The notes below the pieces were generated by a model. It did no database searches, was not told where the DNA came from, and worked only from the letters and a program-made list of their open reading frames with translations. From Candidatus Ozemibacter sibiricus (GTDB taxonomy: Bacteria; Muiribacteriota; Ozemobacteria; Ozemobacterales; Ozemobacteraceae): 64,000 nucleotides of DNA. The translations under genes and the position numbers were made by a program. Location of the stretch: the NCBI GenBank assembly GCA_003327425.1, contig QOQW01000010.1, positions 120,707 through 184,706 on the forward strand, written 5' to 3'. Shown piece by piece: positions 44,874-52,701 of the stretch (positions are counted from its first letter, which is position 1; each line of letters opens with the position of its first letter).

Positions 44874-46220
44874 CTACCAGTACCGGTAGTATTGCACCGT
44901 CGCCAGCACCTGACGACCGCCGACCTGCCGCTCCATCTGACGCTCGACGCTCAGTTTGATCCAGTGCAGGTTGGCGTTGCCGACTTCATGGCGAAAGTAC
45001 CAGGTCGCTTCGCCTACCAGAGACGCCTCGATCGGACCAGGCGCCGCGGTGGAAGGCTCCGCCCTGCTCATGGCCGATCGCCCCATGGGCATCGGAACGG
45101 GCTCGCTCCCCTGACGGAACCGCCGGTACTGCAAAGCGTAGCCGAGCCGCCGATCGCGCCGCAGGAAATCGACCTGGTACAGCTGCGAAAGAATGTCATC
45201 ACTTGCATCGCGCCCGGCCGACCATTCCCCGGTCATCGTCAGAGTTCCCCAAGGCAAGGGCCGGGTGTGCCGAGCATCGAGACCGAGGCGCCTGGTCTCG
45301 ATGAACCGACCGTCAGTCGACCGCGCAGCAACACTGGGACTCCGCATCAATGAATGCTTCGAGATCCTTTCTCCGCTGAGCACCGAGATTCCCCCTTCCC
45401 ATCCATGTTCGTACAAGAAGCGGTTGGCCAGACTGATGCGGAGAGCGAGCAGACCTTTCTGCCCTTCCAGGCGGAGATCGTATCCCGACCCGGCCATCAT
45501 GGCGAGATCATAGTTCAGAGCAGGCGACAGAGCGCCCCAGAGTCCAGCATACCAGTCGCGTTCGAAACCGAGATTCCGTTCATTCGACAACTGCAATAGC
45601 GTTCCATGGGTGTCGGTCTGCAGATTGAGGCCATGGGGCACGTAGAACCGCCCCACCCGCAGGTTGAACCGGCCGAGATGCTGCCGGCGGGCTTCGGGCG
45701 ATAAGAAGGCATCGAAGACATTGAATCGATCAAAATAGAGATTGTGGTATTCGAAGAAGGTATCGGGGCGCCCTTCCCCTTCAGCATCGTTCAAGGTCGG
45801 CATGAAGGCCTTGCGATGGACCAACCGCCATTGAGCGTTGAAGGACCCCCAGGTGGTGACCTGGTCGGAGAAGCGTTGCAGGATCTCCCCTCCATAGGAA
45901 AATCGACGATACGGGGCTCGGCGACCGTCTTGCCAAGTGATCTGGGCGAATAATTCCTGCTTGAGCAACGTGCGAGTTCTGGGAAAGGTCGTCTTTTTCT
46001 TCGTCCAATCCGCCGAAGATGGAGCCCCCGAGAGCGAAGAACCCGCCTCATTCCGTCGCGAAAGGACCGGCCCCGGCCGGAGATCGGCGAACGGATCAAC
46101 AGATGACGGTTGTGCCCGTCCGACGGGCCCCCACGGTCCCATCAACCATAGGCTCACCCCGACGACCAGCGTCCACCGGCGCTCACCACGCCGAAGGTCC
46201 CACCCAGCGAATGGCGTCAT
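44874..46220 (-). CDS. Outer-membrane beta-barrel (porin-like) protein
   Basis: Predicted about 448 aa from the ATG at 46220, whose product begins with a basic n-region and signal core (WTLVVGVSLWLMG) ending near GRAQP. The mature protein is a run of amphipathic strands with alternating aromatic residues (FNLRVGRFYVPHGLNLQTDT, YALQYRRFRQGSE, ATWYFRHEVGNANLHWIKLS) and ends with aromatic YYRYW, typical of Gram-negative outer-membrane barrels. First gene of the five-gene operon. The frame remains open to 46361 but that extension lacks a signal peptide. The start has no good Shine-Dalgarno, so it is uncertain. A MITE lies 167 bp upstream. Confidence 0.72.
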   Translation of the reverse strand: MTPFAGWDLRRGERRWTLVVGVSLWLMGPWGPVGRAQPSSVDPFADLRPGPVLSRRNEAGSSLSGAPSSADWTKKKTTFPRTRTLLKQELFAQITWQDGRRAPYRRFSYGGEILQRFSDQVTTWGSFNAQWRLVHRKAFMPTLNDAEGEGRPDTFFEYHNLYFDRFNVFDAFLSPEARRQHLGRFNLRVGRFYVPHGLNLQTDTHGTLLQLSNERNLGFERDWYAGLWGALSPALNYDLAMMAGSGYDLRLEGQKGLLALRISLANRFLYEHGWEGGISVLSGERISKHSLMRSPSVAARSTDGRFIETRRLGLDARHTRPLPWGTLTMTGEWSAGRDASDDILSQLYQVDFLRRDRRLGYALQYRRFRQGSEPVPMPMGRSAMSRAEPSTAAPGPIEASLVGEATWYFRHEVGNANLHWIKLSVERQMERQVGGRQVLATVQYYRYW

Positions 46221-46378
46221 GCCGAGCACGGCCCGGGTCGCCCGATCGAAGCACAGAGGTTTGTCAGGAAGGAAGGTTCTGCCATCACCGGAAGCGGAAA
46301 GATGTGATAGGGGTTCGGCCAGCCCGACGAGGGCACGATCGGCAACAAGCTCGGGCACCATCGATCAAATGGCACTCG

Positions 46379-46386
46379 AAACTGTC
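46379..46386. repeat. Left target-site duplication AAACTGTC
   Basis: 8-bp direct repeat flanking the MITE, identical to 46585-46592. Confidence 0.85.
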
Positions 46387-46584
46387 GACACTCTAGCAAC
46401 CCTACAGATGAAAAAGGCTGCGGGTGATGGACCGTGCCCGGCCAACGACCTGTCTTCGCCAACGCTTTGCCCTCGACCTCCTGGGGAAAGCCCACCTGGC
46501 CACGATGTTCGAGATGCTCTGGCACCTGAGCCAGCAGCGACTCATGTTTCTTGGAAAGGCTATCTGTACCCATGCTAGAGTGTC
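46387..46584. mobile_element. 198-bp MITE (non-autonomous IS derivative)
   Basis: The ends are imperfect inverted repeats: 12 outer bases GACACTCTAGCA match exactly (46387-46398 against 46573-46584), then 4 mismatches, then 7 matching bases (TACAGAT), i.e. 19 of 23. It is flanked by an exact 8-bp duplication. The left 27 bp are identical to the left end of the insertion sequence at 63874, so that element or a relative probably supplied the transposase. The interior holds one short open frame without a recognisable domain, possibly the remnant of a transposase 3' end. It sits in the divergent region between the barrel operon and the gene at 46657. Confidence 0.85.
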
Positions 46585-46592
46585 AAACTGTC
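46585..46592. repeat. Right target-site duplication AAACTGTC
   Basis: Second copy of the 8-bp duplication, directly after the right MITE end. Downstream, up to 46656, only a weak -10 (TAGAAC, 46614-46619) for the gene at 46657 is visible. Confidence 0.85.
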
Positions 46593-46656
46593 ACAGATTA
46601 TCACAAATTCTTGTAGAACGAAATAGATACCTGAAAACCAGTAGAGGAGATCGACC

Positions 46657-47751
46657 ATGCAAACCAGGGCGTTGCCGACACGTCGACTCATCATCCTTCC
46701 TCTCCTTCTGGTTCTATTGATCACCCCTGAAATGCCCGCCCAGACCATGCCCACCGGCCTGCCATGGGAAGACCCCAATACCGGGTTCGACTCCCCCGGC
46801 ACGAGCGGGGGCCAGACCGCCATCGAGCCGGTCATTCAGACCTCCGGCGGCTCGAAAGACAACGGCACCAAGACCTCCGACGCCGGTACCGAACAGCAGC
46901 AAAGCTTCGTCAACGGCTTCCTCAACGATGCCGCCGAAAAGATCAAAGCCGCCAACGGCGGCTCCGGCTGGGTCTGGACCTGGCAGAAGAAATGGATCAT
47001 CGGCCCCGATGGCAAACCCACCGAGGTGACCGAGCAGTGGCATCAAGGCACGATCAATGGCGCCGGAACCGGCGCTCCGGTCACGACCGCCCCTCCCAGA
47101 ACGACCTCTACCACCCCGGTCGGCCCTGTCCCCCCGCGGGGTCCTCCCACTACATCCAGCGGGCCTGGCTCACCGACCGGGCCGACGTCCGGGTCGACGC
47201 CCGGCACTCCCCCGACTTCCACCACGACCGGTCGGCCACCGGCCCCGCCTCCCGCTGTTCCGCCGGCCGGCCGACCGATCGTTCCCAATGATGCCTTCGA
47301 TCCGGCGCCCCCCGACCTGCCCGACGCCGAAGTGCGCCTGGTCATCCAGAACCCGGCCACCGCCAAAGAGACCGCCTACCCGCGCAACGTCTTTCCGAAC
47401 CTGGCCAGGCCGGTTCCCCCGCTGCTGCGCTGCAAGAACGAGCCGGTGCCCGAAGACACCCGGGTCAAGATCACCCTCGATTTCGATCAGACCAAGCTCA
47501 AGCGCGAAGACTTGAGCCTGACCATCATCGACAGCGAGGGGAATACCCTGGTCCCCCCCGAGGAAATGGGCACCTATCGCCACATCTTCCGCGTGCCCGA
47601 CATGACCCCGACGTATGAAGCCGTCGTCACCTACAAGCACCCGCTGACCAACGAAGTGCGGGAAGTCATGCGCGTCGCCATTCCCGTCTACCCGCTCGAT
47701 TTCAAGCACCGCACCGTCGAGCACGAGCAGTCGCGTACCGACCTGAGGTAG
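46657..47751 (+). CDS. Secreted Pro/Thr-rich linker protein of unknown function
   Basis: Predicted 364 aa. Signal peptide LIILPLLLVLLITPEMPAQT. A region around 95-125 (WVWTWQKKWIIGPDGKPTEV) is followed by a ~80-residue Pro/Thr/Ser/Gly linker (about 130-210) and a C-terminal beta-rich domain (VRLVIQNPATAKETAYPRNV, VKITLDFDQTKLKREDLSLT, YRHIFRVPDMTPTYEAVVTY) that looks like an immunoglobulin-type sandwich. No named family. GAGGAG before the ATG. Divergent from the barrel operon, separated by the MITE. Confidence 0.68.
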   Translation: MQTRALPTRRLIILPLLLVLLITPEMPAQTMPTGLPWEDPNTGFDSPGTSGGQTAIEPVIQTSGGSKDNGTKTSDAGTEQQQSFVNGFLNDAAEKIKAANGGSGWVWTWQKKWIIGPDGKPTEVTEQWHQGTINGAGTGAPVTTAPPRTTSTTPVGPVPPRGPPTTSSGPGSPTGPTSGSTPGTPPTSTTTGRPPAPPPAVPPAGRPIVPNDAFDPAPPDLPDAEVRLVIQNPATAKETAYPRNVFPNLARPVPPLLRCKNEPVPEDTRVKITLDFDQTKLKREDLSLTIIDSEGNTLVPPEEMGTYRHIFRVPDMTPTYEAVVTYKHPLTNEVREVMRVAIPVYPLDFKHRTVEHEQSRTDLR

Positions 47752-47784
47752 CTTGTTACGCGACCAGAGAAGATCACGGCGACC

Positions 47785-48109
47785 TCAGGGGGAAGCCGCG
47801 ATCGGCCCCAAGGGGTGATCGGAAGGGGCGGCCAGATCGAATTCGCGAAGAATGCGATCCAGAGCGGCCTGAAAGGCCGACGTCAGTTCGGCGGGCCTGC
47901 GCACATTTGGAGCCATTGGGCACGATCAGCACTCGATCGAGGTGAAGCCGGTCGGCCGCTTCTCTCGCCACCTGGAGATGCTGGTGATGGAACGGGTCGA
48001 ACGTGCCGGCGAAGATGCCAAGCCGGCGGATGTCCTGGCTCCAGGCCGCCCAGGGCCAGGCGGCCACCCACAGCCACAGCAGCAGCGCCGCTCGCGCGAA
48101 TCGTCTCAT
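47785..48109 (-). pseudogene. Decayed secreted nucleotidyltransferase-like (NadD-type) gene
   Basis: From the ATG at 48109 a signal peptide (RAALLLWLWVAAWPWAAWSQ) leads straight into RRLGIFAGTFDPFHHQHLQV and LHLDRVLIVPNGS, the start of a NadD/cytidylyltransferase HIGH-superfamily domain, with HHQH where HxGH is normal. After VPNG the frame becomes Arg/Ser-rich, while another frame continues sensibly (NVRRPAELTSAFQAALDRIL, stop at 47785), indicating a frameshift near 47915. Even so the product is ~110 aa against ~190 for the family, so the middle and end are lost. A secreted version of this enzyme would be odd; most likely a pseudogene. Confidence 0.55.
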
Positions 48110-48232
48110 AGACACCCCCGAAACAAGCATGGCTCATCTTACCACCGGATTCCCCCCGACCGGCTAGATCTCAAATCAAGGCGTGGCTGGCAGGCGCCGA
48201 GGCGAGGGCGGGCCCGGGTCGGGCCGCCCCGG

Positions 48233-48907
48233 TCATTGCGTGGCTTGCAGGAGCCAGTTGACCTTGCGGGGGGTGATCACCATGAAGAAGTTCTTGACCC
48301 GGGGATCGGAGGGGTCTTCCATGATCTTCTTCTTCTCGGCCTCGCTCAGCGACTTGTACTTGTCGGTGTAGAGGATCGTCATCGTCACCTTGAACCAGAC
48401 CTTCGAGTTGAGCGTCAGTTCGGACTCGACGAAGGCGTTGGAATCGCGGTAGCTCGAGTCGTATTCGAACTTCAGGATCTGGCCGTCGTCGAACAGGAAG
48501 GGCCGCATCTCATCGGGACTGGGATCGGGGGCGCTGATCGATTCCTTCTTGCCGCGGAAGAGCCGCCGATTCTCATCGAAAAAGTACTGGACGGTCTCTT
48601 TGGGCCCGATGGGGATGTTGAGCCGGCCGTTGATCACCTGCGGCTTGTCGATGGCATTGCGCAGCTCGTTGCGGATGCCGGACATGATGATGCGGGTGGT
48701 CTGCAGGATGTCGAGCTTGTTGCGAGCATGCAGGAACGATTTCTGCACGTTGCGGATGATCTGGTAGATCGTGCCCGACAGCAGGACGATCATGCCCACC
48801 ACGAACAGGAGTTCGATCATGGTGAGGGCCGACCGGCGGTCGGGCCGGCGGCCTCTCGGCGATGGGCTCACGGGCAGGAACGATGCAGAAAACGGGCAAC
48901 GGCGCAT
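48233..48907 (-). CDS. Type II secretion/type IV pilus pseudopilin (GspJ/PilW-like)
   Basis: Predicted 224 aa. Prepilin signature RRSALTMIELLFVVGMIVLL, with basic leader, cleavage after Ala and the Glu at +5; Leu instead of Phe at +1. The C-terminal region has beta strands (KVWFKVTMTILYTDKY, KNFFMVITPRKVNW) as in GspJ/PilW. Last gene of the pilus-like operon, 4 nt after the preceding stop. Confidence 0.78.
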   Translation of the reverse strand: MRRCPFSASFLPVSPSPRGRRPDRRSALTMIELLFVVGMIVLLSGTIYQIIRNVQKSFLHARNKLDILQTTRIIMSGIRNELRNAIDKPQVINGRLNIPIGPKETVQYFFDENRRLFRGKKESISAPDPSPDEMRPFLFDDGQILKFEYDSSYRDSNAFVESELTLNSKVWFKVTMTILYTDKYKSLSEAEKKKIMEDPSDPRVKNFFMVITPRKVNWLLQATQ

Positions 48908-48911
48908 GGCG

Positions 48912-49367
48912 TCAGTAGAAATTGTAGCGCGGGTCGGTCAGGATGGTCACGAACCGCAAGGTCGGGGTATCGGAGAAGGTGCGGCTGATCGGGCTGACCA
49001 CGATCTGCACCCGCAGCAGGAACATCGGCTTGGCCCCTTGCGGCAGGGGCAGGAGCGGCTGCAGGTTGGGAATGAATTCGAGGTTGAAGCCGTTCTTCTG
49101 GGCGTTGGCTTTCAGCTCCTGAAAGTCTTTGTCCTGATCGAGCTTCTGGGCCCGGTCATAGCCGAGGGTGCGGGCCAGCTCGAGGGCCGAGGCCCCGAAC
49201 AGCGTGGCCATGACCCGGGTATCGGCGCGCACGATGCGCTTCTGCCCCGATTTGATCAGCGAGTAGATGGGCAGGATGCCCGCCGAGATCAGCATCACGA
49301 CGACCAGCACCTCGATCAACGAGAAGGCGGACCGCCGTCGGCCCCGCCGCACCACAGCTTCAATCAT
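48912..49367 (-). CDS. Pseudopilin (GspI/PilV-like)
   Basis: Predicted 151 aa. Textbook prepilin start RRSAFSLIEVLVVVMLISAG (cleavage A|F, Glu +5). The small size and IVVSPISRTFSDTPTLRFVT strand suit GspI/PilV. The start overlaps the stop of the giant PilX-like gene by 8 bp, so translation is coupled. Processed by a prepilin peptidase encoded elsewhere. Confidence 0.85.
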   Translation of the reverse strand: MIEAVVRRGRRRSAFSLIEVLVVVMLISAGILPIYSLIKSGQKRIVRADTRVMATLFGASALELARTLGYDRAQKLDQDKDFQELKANAQKNGFNLEFIPNLQPLLPLPQGAKPMFLLRVQIVVSPISRTFSDTPTLRFVTILTDPRYNFY

Positions 49368-51888
49368 GCTCGAACTTCCATTCGAACCGGCCGACTCCGC
49401 CGGTGACGATCTTGGCGACGTACATCTCGTCCATCAGGGCGGGCACATCGCGACGCCAGATGGAATTGAGCGGATTGTAGATGATGACGCCGCCGGGGGA
49501 TTCCCGGAAGGTCTCTTCGAGGTTGAGCCGGGGACAGACCACCGACCCTTTGATGCGGACGCTCTTGGTGCCGCGCACGATCAGCGGCCCCAGCACCGAG
49601 ATCAGGTTGGCTTCGACATAGCAGGGATCGCTCTGGGCGCTGGTCGTATCGATCAGGATCTGCGGGGCGACGATGGTGATCATGTCGCGATTGGGGTTGG
49701 CCCCGGTGGCAGCCGCGGCGCCGCCGGCCCCGACCGCCCCATAGGGCATGAAATCGCCGCTGATGATGACCGGACCGCCGCCCATCATCGGACTGGAGTA
49801 GATGACCCCCTTGCCGCGGAAATTGAGATTGCGCAGCACCAATGGATCGGCATCGTTGAGGGCGAGGATCCCGTTCAACTCGAGCGTCTGGTTCTTCGCG
49901 CCGGAGAGGTAGGCCCGCACATCGTTGATGTATTTGAAATCGAACCGGTCGTAGGAGGTGCCCCCGATCGAGATGGTGGTGCGCCCCCGGAAGAAATCTT
50001 CGGTACTGCGCGGGATGAAGTAGAAATCCATCAGGTAGGCGCTCATCTCGTCGGGCAGGGCCCACCATAGATCGCCTTCGTAGAATTCCCGCATCGGGGA
50101 CTGATTGACGATCGAGGTCAGCGCGCCGGGCATGCCAGGATAGGGTTCGTTGGCCAGGAAGGGCAACAGGTGGGCTTCGAGCGGGCCGCTATAGACGTCT
50201 TTCTTGTCGTTAATCCGCTGGATGAAATTCCCAAGGCCCATGTTGTAGGGTTCGACCCCCGAATTGCTCATGAACTTCTCGAATTTCTTGATCTGGGTCA
50301 GACCGTCGGGCAGAGCATTCCAGTTGGCGGCGAGATTATCGACATGGGGTTTGGGCACGCCGAACACCTCGAACAGGAAGGCGGCCTCGGTGGCATTCAG
50401 CTTCTTGTCGCGATCGACGCCGGGCGGCAGCGGGATGAGCGGCGGCGAACCGTCGGAAGGCGGTTCGGTGCCGATGAAGGGCAGCTCCAGGCGCTGGTTG
50501 TTCTTCTCGATGGTCACGATGCGGTAGTACATGCGCCAGACCGGGCCGTAGACCAGGGTCGGCGACAGGTATTTGGAATCGATGGTCCCGCCGCTCGGGC
50601 GGAGGGGCGGCACGCACTTGACGAACCCGAACAGGTCGAGCCCGCTTTTGTCGACCTCGGGGTAGAGGCGTTCCATCATCCTGGCCTCGTCGCTAGACCG
50701 CGAGGCTTTGATGCGAGTCGTGCGGAAGTTGTTGTAGGACTGCATGGCATTGACGAAGGTGGGCTCCCCCAGGGACGTCTTGTTGTCGACCAGCTCATAG
50801 CCCGCCCCGACGTTGCGGATGCGGATCTTGGTGTCGTTGTCCCAGCCGGTGAACAACCAGCCTTCCTTCGTCTTTTCCTGGCCCTGGAGGGCCATGAATT
50901 TCTTCACATAATCCTTCAGGCCCATCCAGTCGACATCGAACTTGAGGAAGAAGTTCTCCTGGCCGTTGATCTGCGAGAACTTGCTGGCACCGTCGCTGGG
51001 GTGGTCGGTCAGCAGCTTGGTGCCGTTGGTCGATTGCAGAATGATGGAGGGCGGCAGCTGGGCCGAGGGATCCTGGCCCAGGTAGACGCGCCCGGGCGGC
51101 ACCTGGGCTGAACTGCCATCGAGCGCGAGCGCTTTCTCCCAGTAGGTAAGATCGCGGATGGCATCGAAGTTCTGCTGGCCAGGGATCGAGGTCCAGCCAT
51201 TGTCGAGGTAGAGGTTCTTCTGCTGTTCTCCGACGTTCGATTTCCAGGGATTGAAGAAGGACCCGCCGAAGATGGTGCCGTCTTTGACGAACAGCGTGAA
51301 ATAGTTGAACGGCGGCACGAACGATTTGACCACGCGGATCAGGAAGACCAGGGTGACGCGCGCTGTCTTGCCGCGATAGGTGACCCGCGCCGTGACCGTC
51401 AGTTCGCCCTGTTTTTCTTTGAGATCTTTCTTGATCGTGTAGAGCTTGGTATTGCCGGCCGTGGCCTCGACGGCATTGATGTGCTTGAGTTTGAGCACCC
51501 CGGAGACTTCGAAATCGCGCGACGAGATCAACCCTTGCCCGAACTGGATGCCGTAGAGCTGCCGGGCGGTTTCACGGGTGTAGGTGGTCAGCCGGGCCAC
51601 CTGGGCGGCATCGAGCGGGATCTCCTCATCGACCTTGGTCTGATGCGACCGCAGCACCTTGTACAACTGGTTGTTGGGATCGTCATGGTTGAGCGAGTTC
51701 TTGAGGCGGGCCACGAATTCTTCGACGGCCGACTCGGCGAGGTTGAACGCCACCTCCGATTCGTACGAGATGGCCGACGACCAGTCTTCCGAGCCGGTGA
51801 AGAAGGTGATCGAGAAGCCTAGAATGAACAGGACCGTCAGGGCGGTCAGGGCCATCAGGAAGATCGAGCCGCGGCGGTCAGGGGCCAT
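49360..51888 (-). CDS. Giant PilX/GspK-like protein
   Basis: Predicted 842 aa. N-terminus GSIFLMALTALTVLFILGFS followed by SYESEVAFNLAESAVEEFVA, the helix-plus-'A-E-S-A' pattern of PilX/GspK minor components. GspK-like length is exceeded about twofold. The C-terminal third carries repeated strands (LRNLNFRGKGVIYSSPMM, GGPVIISGDFMPYGAV, LISVLGPLIVRGTKSVRIKG) like those in the gene at 26794. It overlaps the lipoprotein gene by 11 bp and the next pseudopilin by 8 bp. Probably the tip or priming component of a pilus or type II-like machine. Confidence 0.7.
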   Translation of the reverse strand: MAPDRRGSIFLMALTALTVLFILGFSITFFTGSEDWSSAISYESEVAFNLAESAVEEFVARLKNSLNHDDPNNQLYKVLRSHQTKVDEEIPLDAAQVARLTTYTRETARQLYGIQFGQGLISSRDFEVSGVLKLKHINAVEATAGNTKLYTIKKDLKEKQGELTVTARVTYRGKTARVTLVFLIRVVKSFVPPFNYFTLFVKDGTIFGGSFFNPWKSNVGEQQKNLYLDNGWTSIPGQQNFDAIRDLTYWEKALALDGSSAQVPPGRVYLGQDPSAQLPPSIILQSTNGTKLLTDHPSDGASKFSQINGQENFFLKFDVDWMGLKDYVKKFMALQGQEKTKEGWLFTGWDNDTKIRIRNVGAGYELVDNKTSLGEPTFVNAMQSYNNFRTTRIKASRSSDEARMMERLYPEVDKSGLDLFGFVKCVPPLRPSGGTIDSKYLSPTLVYGPVWRMYYRIVTIEKNNQRLELPFIGTEPPSDGSPPLIPLPPGVDRDKKLNATEAAFLFEVFGVPKPHVDNLAANWNALPDGLTQIKKFEKFMSNSGVEPYNMGLGNFIQRINDKKDVYSGPLEAHLLPFLANEPYPGMPGALTSIVNQSPMREFYEGDLWWALPDEMSAYLMDFYFIPRSTEDFFRGRTTISIGGTSYDRFDFKYINDVRAYLSGAKNQTLELNGILALNDADPLVLRNLNFRGKGVIYSSPMMGGGPVIISGDFMPYGAVGAGGAAAATGANPNRDMITIVAPQILIDTTSAQSDPCYVEANLISVLGPLIVRGTKSVRIKGSVVCPRLNLEETFRESPGGVIIYNPLNSIWRRDVPALMDEMYVAKIVTGGVGRFEWKFEHD

Positions 51889-52465
51889 ATTTCTTGCCTG
51901 CCTTGTCGAGACTCATCTTGATCACTTCCTGGTTGGCCATGCCATCGAGGAACCCCTGCTGGAAGCGGGGATCGCCCTGCAGCGCCTCCATGCTCTTGAG
52001 CAGGCGGTTCATGGCGTCCTTGCGCTTCCCGGCATCTTTCATCTTGTGGAAGATCATCGCTTCGAGGTAGGAGGTGCGCATGATGACATAGGGGTCTTGC
52101 GCATGCTCGAGGGCGACCCGCTGGACCAACCGCAGGGCCCCTTCGAGGTTCTGTCCTTTGAGCATGTTGTTGGCCTGCTCGAGCTGGGCGGTGATCTCCT
52201 GTTCTTTCTTCTGCTCGGCCTCGAACTTCAACTGTTCCGGCGTCTTGCCCGCGCCGGCTCGCTCGGCCGGTCTGGTTTCGGGGCGGCTTCCCTTGCCATC
52301 GAGGCGGGTCACCGGCGAGACCGGCGCGTCGGTCGGTGCCGAGCTTCCTGACGTGGTCGGGCGAGACCGACACCCGCCAGCCAGCAGACAGGCAGCCAGC
52401 AGAAAACACCCCAGGAGAGACAGACTTCTCTGGGGGGCGACTCGCACACGTGCCAGGCCCTTCAT
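51878..52465 (-). CDS. Lipoprotein, first gene of the pilus-like operon
   Basis: Predicted 195 aa from the ATG at 52465. Signal SLLGCFLLAACLLAGGC with lipobox LAGGC, a Ser/Pro/Thr linker, then a helical domain (FEAEQKKEQEITAQLEQANN, MLKGQNLEGALRLVQRVALE) similar to a TPR pair, as in pilotin/PilF-like lipoproteins. The start lies 10 nt after a promoter -10 with no Shine-Dalgarno, predicting a leaderless mRNA; a longer frame upstream would cross the promoter. It overlaps the PilX-like gene by 11 bp. Confidence 0.78.
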   Translation of the reverse strand: MKGLARVRVAPQRSLSLLGCFLLAACLLAGGCRSRPTTSGSSAPTDAPVSPVTRLDGKGSRPETRPAERAGAGKTPEQLKFEAEQKKEQEITAQLEQANNMLKGQNLEGALRLVQRVALEHAQDPYVIMRTSYLEAMIFHKMKDAGKRKDAMNRLLKSMEALQGDPRFQQGFLDGMANQEVIKMSLDKAGKKYGP

Positions 52466-52475
52466 CAATAGAAGA

Positions 52476-52504
52476 ATGGTACAGGAATCCCGCCCTGAAG
52501 TCAA
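52476..52504 (-). promoter_or_regulatory. Sigma-70 promoter of the pilus-like operon
   Basis: Minus strand TTGACT (52499-52504), 17-nt spacer, TACCAT (52476-52481). Start codon 10 nt downstream. Confidence 0.7.
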
Positions 52505-52701
52505 CGAAACCTGCGCCTGGAACGGCCTTCGACGCCCTCCCCGGCAGCGGCCGAGAACAACATTTGACACGTTTGGCGCTTGGCCCAACTTTCTGACGGC
52601 AACCGGCGGTTTTTCCCTTGCTAACCGAACGGCGCCAAGCCAAACAAGGATATCTTCCCATCGAACCGGCGACCGAGCGCCGCAAGCCGGCGGTTTGTCG
52701 A

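Noticed and set aside
48233..52465. Complete type II secretion system
   Set aside because: Only minor pseudopilin-like components and a lipoprotein are present; no ATPase, secretin, inner-membrane platform or major pseudopilin.
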